From Vicia villosa (Eukaryota; Streptophyta; Magnoliopsida; Fabales; Fabaceae): DNA of 64,000 bases. The number at the start of each line of letters is the position of its first letter. The first letter of the stretch is position 1. Shown here in pieces: positions 56,617-64,000 of this stretch. Where the stretch lies: NCBI RefSeq assembly GCF_029867415.1, contig NC_081183.1, forward strand, positions 38,894,655-38,958,654, written 5' to 3'. The notes beneath the pieces are model-generated. The model was not told the DNA's origin, made no database searches, and worked only from the letters and a program-made list of their open reading frames with translations. Position numbers and translations under genes: made by a program.

Positions 56617-56754
56617 AACTACCCCTTTGTCAATTTTTGGCTAAAACAACTTGTCACCACATAAGAGATCACATGCAGCAAAAAAGTATACATCACACAA
56701 CCAATCCTGTAGAATAGATAATACACTACCAATTAACATAAACCTGTATACTAC

Positions 56755-56850
56755 CACATCAGAAGCAGCTATACTACCATCACACATAGCTACACTACCA
56801 TACCAGAAGCAGCTACACTACCATCACACATAGCTACACTACTACACCAG
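56755..56850 (+). repeat. Short tandem repeat, unit about 44 bp
   Basis: CAGAAGCAGCTAYACTACC followed by ATCACACATAGCTACACTAC occurs twice and then partly again, between the copia LTR and its envelope-like pseudogene. Confidence 0.8.
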
Positions 56851-57167
56851 AATAACTTCATAAATAACTCCATACAACTTCATCAAAAGAGGAATAGTTG
56901 TTCACACATACATCATGTTCTGGGGTGCTACTTCTCCCCCTTTTGGCCATAAAAGTTGCCAAAGCAACTAAGATATTCAGATGAGGTACAGACCATGATA
57001 TAAAAACATAAAAATACACCATTTAAAAGACCATAAATGCTCTAGTCATCTGACTCAAATCCACTGGAGCCATCACCATCAGCTTCTTCATCAGTGCCAT
57101 CATTTGGGCTGGTATCAGATCCAGCCTCCCTTTCATCACCAACCCCACCCAGTTCATCTTCTTCATC

Positions 57168-58310
57168 CTATTCTTCAGCATCCTCATCCATTTCCAAAGA
57201 GCTGATTAACTTCTCAAAGGTCAGCTTCCTTGTTTCTAATTCCTTGCATGTTTCTTTAAGCATGGAAATTACTTCAGCTTTGCTTGTATTTGAGCTTCCC
57301 TTGGATGTCTCAGTAGAAGTCATGACAATGTCAGGAACATGAGTTCCTTGGAACAACTTATAGTGAAAAGACAAGGTACTTTCTCTCTTGCAAACAGAGT
57401 CATTTTCACTTAAAATGCTAGGATACTAGTTCAATATGATACCACATATAAGAGATGGGAAGGCAATAGGGCCTTTCACACTGAAACTTCCTGCATGCTT
57501 CATTGTTTGATCAAAGATGTAGGAGCCATAGTCTAATTTTTTCTTGGTTCCAACAACATATATAAATTTTCTCTAGATAGTAGCAACAGTTGATTTGTGG
57601 TTTTTGGGCACCCAGTTTGCAGCTCCAATCTTGTGTAGCATAGCATTCTTTATACCCAGTTTCCATAAATGATGTTCAACCTCTTCTGGTAGACATATTT
57701 CTACCTGTTAACACTAGAAGGATAATGAAAGGAGATGTTATCAATAGGTACCTCAGGCACACTAGCAGCAAGCTTGCTAGTTGTTGGCTTCTTCCTTAGG
57801 GGAATGTCTTGGACATCGACAGCAACATCTGAGTCAGAGTCAGCAATGACTTTAGCCTTCCTTTTCTTGGGGCAACCTTGCTCCAAGATTTGGTGGGGCC
57901 AACAGAATCACTTTTAGATACAACCTTACTCTTAATAGGGCCTGTAGAAGTACTTTTTGGAATTGCTTTCCTCTTGATAGGGACAATAGAGGTGCTTTTA
58001 AGAACAACCTTCCTCTTGAGAGGGCTTTGATCAATAGCCTTTTTCCCTTTCCTTGTCATGAGACGTTTTGCTTCGCTAGGGTTCACATTAGTAACCAGAT
58101 CACTATCAGACATATCATCAAGATCAACAACCTTTGTACCTGCAGTAGCTTCAGGTCCAGCCTCAGTATTTTCATTGACATCCTGAGTAACATCAGCATT
58201 ATCATCAGTTTTTGACCATCATCATCATTCTCTTCCTCCTCAGCCATTTGTACATCATCATCAGGAGTGTGTACATCATCGTCAGCCATGTGAGCATAAC
58301 CACCAGACAT
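57168..58310 (-). pseudogene. Envelope-like ORF of a SIRE/Maximus copia element
   Basis: Reading the minus strand gives an acidic N-terminal part (58310 on), a lysine-rich repeated region (57900-58060), a segment with KRKAKVIADSDSDVAVDVQD and VPEVPIDNISFHYPSS, then a central domain (57380-57680) and a C-terminal coiled-coil-like end (MLKETCKELETRKLTFEKLI). This order is that of the envelope-like ORF of legume SIRE/Maximus elements. Several stops break it, including TAG after SSVNR near 57705 where family members have tryptophan, plus frame changes near 57800 and 58110. Its role in live elements is unproven. Confidence 0.8.
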
Positions 58311-58337
58311 GTGGACATCATTATCATCATTATACTT

Positions 58338-59015
58338 CCCTATGATATCTTCCCTAGGTCCAATGATGGTGTGATTATCTTGCAGGTATAGGGGCCTTCT
58401 TCTTTTAATTCTGCTAGATCTACTTCGCAGTCTTCGAAACCATACTGGTCCTCGAAGGTTTCTGGTTCTCCTCCGTCTACTTCGATGTAAGTGACCCTCT
58501 CTTTCTTGTAACTTTTATTTGCTCTAGCCTTTTCTTCTTTTAATCTTTCAACCCGGCGAACTCTATCAGCCAATTGGGCCATATGTCGCAGATATTGAGT
58601 GTCTAGTTTCTTCCTAATGGAGTAATCTAGACCTCCAGCGGCCATTCCGACTAATTCGTGTTCAGGTACCACTGTAAAACATCTAGAATTTAGAAAAAGG
58701 AAGCTATTAAGATAATCGTCTATAGGTTCAGTAAACTTCCTCTTAATACTAGCCAATTCTTTGAGACTTATCTTGGTTTGACCCATATAGAACTGTTCAT
58801 GGAACAATCTTTCTACCTGAGACCAAGTGTCTATGGAGCTTGATGGTAGTGTTGTGAACCATGTGAAAGTGTTCTTGGTCAAAGAACTGGGAAAATACTT
58901 CATCCCCAGATCTTCATTGTTCGCCAAATCTCCAGCCTCAGTCATATATCTGGCTATGTGTTCTATGGTAGATTCAGTAGTATCTCCTGAAAATTTAGTA
59001 ATCTTAGGGACCTTG
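58338..59015 (-). pseudogene. Gag fragment of a Tat-lineage element
   Basis: The minus strand encodes KVPKITKFSGDTTESTIEH, then MKYFPSSLTKNTFTWFTTL, MGQTKISLKELASIKRK and the basic coiled region RVRRVERLKEEKARANK. This is close to the gag at 13841-17053. The fragment is open over about 220 codons. It is cut at 59015 by the Athila-like LTR and ends at about 58338 next to the envelope-like pseudogene, so both ends are truncated. Confidence 0.88.
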
Positions 59016-59189
59016 TGATAACACGAAAATGTATCGAATATTTGGCTTGATTTACATGAATTATGTCTTCATTTTATTTTAATTATGTTACTCTTTATTC
59101 ATATTATGCCGATATTTTCTATGTTTTCAAGAATTTAATATTTACAAGACTCGCTCAAGAAAAGGAGTAAAAAAGGGGAAGAAATAAAG

Positions 59190-59237
<48 letters not shown>

Positions 59238-60387
59238 ATGTGTGACGTTAGTCACATGTATGTCCTTGACAGACGACATGGAAAAAGGGGTGACGACCGT
59301 CACACCCTCTGGCCCAACGAACTTCACATTTTTAAAAGGAGATCTTTTCTCCTTGCTTGTTGCGAACAACGCGGAGTGGTTACATGCAGTTCCTATATTT
59401 TCTCCACATACTGAGTCAAGTAAGAAATGCCACCTCCTCCTATATTTTCTCAACCTAGCAATGTACGAGCAATATAAATACTGGGCATTTTACCAGCAAA
59501 GGGACTCCTATTCTCTTTTCGGCAGAGCTTTTTATTGTTAGTTCTTAGGAAGTTTTTCTACCATGTAAAAGTGGTAGTTTCTCACATCGAGGAACTATCA
59601 CACCATTAGATTAGGTTCTGTTTCCTTTCATTACGCGAAGATTATTTCAGAAGTTAATTCCAGTACCTTTCATCATTTACAGGTTTTATTTTATGCTTAC
59701 TTATTTATCGTCTCTAATTTAATTGTCATGTCCTTCTTAATTTCAATCCACACATTTAATTTGTTTACTCTTAATTTAATTGTCATATTAAATTCTGTTT
59801 TGGCTTTAGTTTTTATTCTTAATTTAGGTAACCTTGTCACGAGAGTGAAAGGTTACCTACCACGATTTCGTCACGAGAGTGAGAGATCTATTAAGGTTCG
59901 AACCGGCACTGCGAGAGCGTCGGGGTCGAACCAGATAGTAAAAACTAGGCATTAATCTTAAACATAGCGAGAGCGCTTTAGGATTAATTAGGACTTGTTT
60001 AGTTTTCAAAACGCGTTCTTTGATTTAAGTGGGCGAGCGAGAGCAGAATCCTACGGTTAAGGAGCGTGACTTTATTCAAAACCACGAGAGTGTGAGGTTT
60101 AGTCTTTAAGCTAATATTTTATACTAAATATGTTTTTAACATCTTTAATAAGCCAATGAATTACAGAGTTCCCGAAGTACGCAGAATCACATTCCGGTCA
60201 CTCTTTTCTTATATTCATCTTAATCTTAGTTTTATTTCAATTTTAGTAGTTAGTTTCCCCTTTATCAAACATTCATTAGCCTTAGCTTTACAAAGCAACA
60301 ATACATTACAGTAGGTTGACATTGGTCTTTGTGGTTCGACAATCTTTTATATTACTTCGATAAATCCGTGCACTTGCGGACGCATCA
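59016..60387 (+). repeat. Athila-like Ty3/gypsy LTR
   Basis: The block starts TGATAACACG and ends GTGCACTTGCGGACGCATCA at 60387. It has the repeated CACGAGAGTG and GCGAGAGCG words usual near the 3' end of Athila/Cyclops LTRs. It interrupts the Tat gag fragment at 59015. No primer site follows because a SIRE LTR starts at 60389. Whether this is a solo LTR or the 5' LTR of an element continuing beyond the SIRE insertion cannot be decided here. Confidence 0.65.
59192..59235. repeat. (TA)n microsatellite
   Basis: About 44 bp of uninterrupted TA repeats inside the Athila-like LTR. Confidence 0.95.
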
Positions 60388-60388
60388 C

Positions 60389-61434
60389 TGTTAGAACAAG
60401 AATTGTTCTGATCAATATTCTTAGTTTTGACGATAACATTATATATGAATTTTGTATAAGATAATGTGGTACTTTAATCCTATGCATTTTCCATTTTAGG
60501 AAATATATAAAGAGTGTGCACAATTCAGTGCAACAAGTACTGACTCAGAAGGTTCAAGTATGCAACATCAGAACATGCTCTCGCAAGACATCAGAAGATG
60601 GTCAAGCAGAAGCTATTCAAAGTCTGAAGACAAGAAGATGCTCTGCACCAAGCTGAATGACTCTGATATTCAAACGTTGTATCTACAAAGATCAGATCAG
60701 AAGCAAGTACAAGATGACAGGCTACGCTGACTGACAAAAGGAACGTTAGAAGCTATTAAAGGCAAAGTCAGTTAAAGCAGGAAAAGCAAGGATTGAGGTA
60801 GTTGACAAAAGAGTGAAACATTAAATGTAAGGCTGTACGGATCACGCAACGCATTAAATGCTCACAACGGTCATCTTCTCATAACGCCTATAAATAGAAG
60901 TTCCGATGAGAAGCTCAACACACAAGTCTTACGCAAAAATACAGAAACGCTGTCAATTTTAAAAGCTCTCAAACTTCATCTTAACCTCACTACTATTTGT
61001 AATATCTTAGTGAGATTAAGCTTAGAACTTAAGAGATATATCACAGTTGTGATTACAGCTTTATAAGAAGCAAATTATACTCTTGTAAGAATTTGTTTAC
61101 ATTCATTTGTAAAAGGAACTAGAGAGATCAAGTTGTGATCAGAATCTCTAGAAGTCTTAGAAGGTATCTAAGCATTGATTTCCTAGAGTGATCAAGTTGT
61201 GATCAGTAGACTCTAGAGAACTTAGAAGGTATCTAAGTGGAAAACCATTGTAATCAAGGTTGATTAGTGGATTAAATCCTCAGGTGAGGTAAATCACTCT
61301 AAGGGGGTGGACTGGAGTAGTTTCGTTAACAACGAACCAGGATAAAAATCATTGTGCAATTGTTTTTATCTTAAGAGTTTTTTAAAGTTACACTTATTTA
61401 AACCCCCCCTTTCTAAGTGTTTTTCTATCCTTCA
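60389..61434 (+). repeat. 5' LTR of the SIRE-type element
   Basis: It starts TGTTAGAACAAG and ends CTATCCTTCA. It includes TATAAATAG near 60890 as a probable TATA box and a polypyrimidine run before its end. The primer site follows at 61437. Confidence 0.8.
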
Positions 61435-61436
61435 AT

Positions 61437-61448
61437 TGGCATCAGAGC
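61437..61448 (+). other. Primer-binding site, initiator tRNA-Met, one mismatch
   Basis: TGGCATCAGAGC differs from the consensus TGGTATCAGAGC by one base. Confidence 0.85.
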
Positions 61449-61517
61449 GCCGGTTCTAAGGTGCAAGCACTTAACCGTGTTAGAAAAGACTCAGGAAGAG
61501 AAAAACGCTAAGTCAAT

Positions 61518-63143
61518 ATGGTTGATGCTATTCCTATTCCTACTACATCTACATCTGGCTCTGCTGAGCAATATAATGGAAATGGAAACAATGGCTACAC
61601 TAGACCACCAGTAATTGATGGTGAAAACTTTGAATATTGGAAAGATAGACTCGAAAGCTACTTTATTGGTTTAGATGGTGACTTATGGGATCTTCTGGTG
61701 GATGGTTACAAACATCCTGTGAAAGCTAGTGGAGTAAAGCTGACAAAACAAGAAATGAGTGATGATCAAAAGAAGCAATTCAACAATCATCACAAGTCAA
61801 GGACTGTTTTGCTGAATGTTATCTCTCATGCTGAATATGAGAAGATATCTAACAGGGAAACTGCCCATGACATATATGAATCATTGAAAATAACTCATGA
61901 AGGAAATGCCTAAGTTAAGGAGACCAAGGCTCTTGCTCTAATCCAGAAATATGAAGCCTTCAAGATGGAGGATGATGAAAACATTGAGATAATGTTCACA
62001 AGATTTCAAACTCTAACTGCTGAAGAAAAATGTACTAACGCATTTCAGGTTGAAGAAGAAGATTCTGAAGAATCAGAATCAGAAGAAGTAGAAGAAGAAG
62101 AAGATGAACTATCCATGATCTCTAGAAGGGTTAACCAACTCTAGAAGAACAAACAAAGGAAGTTCAAGAACTTCAGAAGTTCTAAGAAGCTTGAAAGAGG
62201 AGAATCTTCTGGAATCAGAAGATCTGACAAGAAGAAGGTCACTTGCTTCGAGTGCAACGAGCCAGGACATTACAAGAATGAGTGTCCAAAGCTTCAGAAG
62301 GAGAAGACCAAGAAGAAGTTTCATAAGAAGAAAAGTCTTATGGCAACTTGGGATGATTCAGATTCATCAGAATCAGACTCTGAAGGCGAGCAGGAAAACA
62401 TTGCGCTGATGGCTACAGTGGATGATGGATCAGAATCTAAATCAGACTCATATTCTGAAGAGGTATTTTCTGAACAATCTAGAGAAGAGTTAGTTTCTAG
62501 TTTAACAGAACTTCTGGAACTCAAGGCTCATCTTAGTATCAAATACAAAAAGCTGAAAAAGCTATTTGAATCAGAAACTAAGAAGCTGAAAGTAGAAAAT
62601 TATGAACTGATGGAAAAAGTTTTAAAATTATCCAAAGATGTTGGATCTCCTTCTGACTCAGAAAAGTCTACTCCTAGTCTGAACAATATTCTTAAAGAAT
62701 ATGACTTGAGCTTTAGAAAGTTCTTATCTAGAGGTATTGGAAGAAGTCAACTTGCCTCTATGATATATGTTGTTAGTGGAAACAAGAGAGTTGGCATTGG
62801 CTATGAGGGTGAAACCCCATACAAACTTGAAACTGTAGAAGATATGAAAATCACATACAAGCCATTGTATGATCAGTTCAAGTATGTCCACTCCCATGAT
62901 ATTAGGCTCGTATCACATGCCAAAAGCTTTCATGTTACACACGCTAAGAAGCATGTGACACAACCTAGGAAATACCATGTAACTAAGAATAAGAATTATC
63001 ATAATGTTCCTCCTATTAATTATCATGCTAAACCCAAGTTCAGTCAGAACTTGAGGAAATCTAACAAGAAAGGACCCAAGAAATTGTGGGTACCTAAGGA
63101 GAAAATAATTTCTGTTGTAGATATCCTTGGCTGCAAAGAATAA
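61518..63143 (+). pseudogene. Gag of the SIRE-type element, two stops and an internal deletion
   Basis: Gag starts at ATG 61518 (MVDAIPIPTTSTSG) with the motif PPVIDGENFEYWKDRLESYF typical of SIRE gag. TAA at 61911 and TAG near 62142 interrupt it; both look like glutamine codons that lost their C. The part between RFQTLTA and the acidic EEEDSEESES run is much shorter than usual for the family, so about 100 residues seem deleted near 62020-62045. The zinc knuckle CFECNEPGHYKNEC lies at about 62247-62290. The C-terminal part (62340-63143) is acidic, then lysine/histidine-rich. Confidence 0.85.
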
Positions 63144-64000
63144 AAATCAAAACATGTCATGGTACCTGGACTCTAGGTGCTCGCGCCACATGACGGGAAA
63201 AAGGTCTATATTCCAACACCTGATGCTTAAGTCCGCTGGAGAAGTCAAGTTGGAGGAGATCAGAAGGGCAAGATAATTGGCTTAGGAACCGTAAGTATTG
63301 GTAACTCTCCTTCTATAACTAATGTACTTCTTGTATATGGATTAGCTCATAACCTATTGTCCATAAGTCAATTAAGTGACAATGGTTATGACATAATCTT
63401 CAATCAAAAGTCTTGTAAGGCTGTAAGTCAGAAGGATGGCTCAATCATATTTACAGGCAAGAGAAAGAACAACAATTACATGATTGATCTTCTTGATCTT
63501 AAGAATCAGAAGGTAACTTGCCTTATGTCTTTTAGTGAAGAGCAATGGGTCTGGCACAGAAGATTAGGCCATGCTAGTTTGAGAAAGATTTCTTAGATTA
63601 ACAAACTAAATCTGGTCAGAGGACTCCCAAATCTGAAATATAAATTAGATTCTCTTTGCGAAGCATGTCAGAAAGGGATGTTCTCCAAACCTGCATTCAA
63701 ATCTAAGAATGTTGTTTCTTCCTCCAGGCCGCTAGAACTTCTGCACATTGATCTGTTTGGCTCAGTCAAAACAACATCTGTCAGAGGGAAGAAATATGGA
63801 TTAGTCATCGTAGATGATTATAGTCGTTGGACATGGGTAAAGTTCTTAAAACACAAAGATGAGTCTCATTCAGTGTTCTTTGACTTCTGCACTCAGATTC
63901 AATCTGAGAAAGAGTGTAAAATCATAAAGGTCAGAAGTGATCATGGTGGCAAATTTGAGAACAGATTCTTTGAGATTTATTTCAAAGAAAATGGTATTGA
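63144..64000 (+). pseudogene. Protease, pre-integrase and integrase of the SIRE-type element, partial
   Basis: The protease motif reads WYLDSRCSRHMTG at 63160-63198: the catalytic D-S-G has become D-S-R (AGG at 63175). A frameshift follows near 63200. The pre-integrase domain (63357-63596) contains WVWHRRLGHASLRKIS and ends at a TAG. The integrase zinc domain (CEACQKGMFSK) and core follow (LLHIDLFGSVKTTSVRGKKY, VDDYSRWTWVKFLKHKDES, VRSDHGGKFENRFF) to the window edge. Confidence 0.88.

Larger units (their letters stand above)
60389..64000 (+). mobile_element. SIRE-type Ty1/copia element, 5' part, continues past the window
   Basis: A 5' LTR (60389-61434), a primer site, gag with zinc knuckle, protease remnant, pre-integrase and integrase domains run in copia order off the right edge. 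Several stops, a frameshift and a gag deletion show it is defective. The five bases before it are ATCAC (60384-60388), the expected target duplication to look for at its far end. Confidence 0.9.

Overview
This window looks like a repeat-filled intergenic stretch of a large plant nuclear genome, most likely a legume of the pea/vetch tribe (Fabeae). The reasons are the very long (about 4.7 kb) LTRs of Ogre-like Ty3/gypsy Tat elements starting TGTTATACCCC, SIRE/Maximus-type Ty1/copia elements with envelope-like ORFs, Tekay-type chromovirus LTRs (TGTAACRCCC...GTGTTACA), a plant L1 LINE with CCHC ORF1 and FADD reverse transcriptase, and a Helitron. The taxon is an inference. No rRNA, tRNA, CRISPR or bacterial-style operon was seen. 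There is one short non-transposon gene candidate, a 60-residue secreted proline-rich peptide at 54899-55081.

Layout. 85-1956: solo Tekay-type LTR with perfect TTGAA target duplication. 2763-3112 plus 11468-11940: a decayed envelope-like/plant-transposon-protein ORF, split by a young, complete Tekay chromovirus (3113-11467) with near-identical LTRs, AACCA duplications and an uninterrupted 1454-codon gag-pol. About 12260-12820: probable copia LTR remnant. 12821-18959: 5'-LTR, gag-protease and RT-RNase H of a decayed Tat element. Its second RNase H runs into a 492-bp perfect copy of the Tekay zinc-knuckle/protease region (18960-19451). 19452-28971 (minus) and 29072-39178 (plus): two 5'-truncated Ogre-like elements lying head to head around a 100-N assembly gap. 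39179-41705 (minus): copia fragment carrying a 179-bp MITE. 41706-42113: CACTA-like debris. 42220-47015 (minus): LINE with a 14-bp target duplication. 47434-48715: two Mutator-like MITEs. 49990-54603 (minus): non-autonomous Helitron. 54846-55081: peptide gene. 55630-58310 (minus): Tekay integrase fragment, copia LTR and envelope-like pseudogene. 58338-59015 (minus): Tat gag fragment. 59016-60387: Athila-like LTR. 60389-64000: SIRE copia element running off the window.

How it fits together. The window is a nest of retrotransposons in which each insertion interrupts an older one, and only the Tekay element at 3113 looks coding-competent. The most interesting signals lie outside the standard gag-pol genes. 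(1) A 55-residue, two-membrane-segment micro-ORF is the first AUG after the TATA box in both Ogre LTRs. (2) An array of three stem-loops sits about 20 nt after the Ogre pol stop, with a fixed AAAA bulge and GAAA tetraloop but unrelated, base-paired outer stems. (3) A small ORF just downstream contains 108 bp identical between two otherwise diverged Ogre copies. (4) A candidate 1.2-kb intron lies inside the Tekay-type LTRs, with conserved splice borders around a divergent interior. All comparisons were made by eye on this window only; no database search was run.
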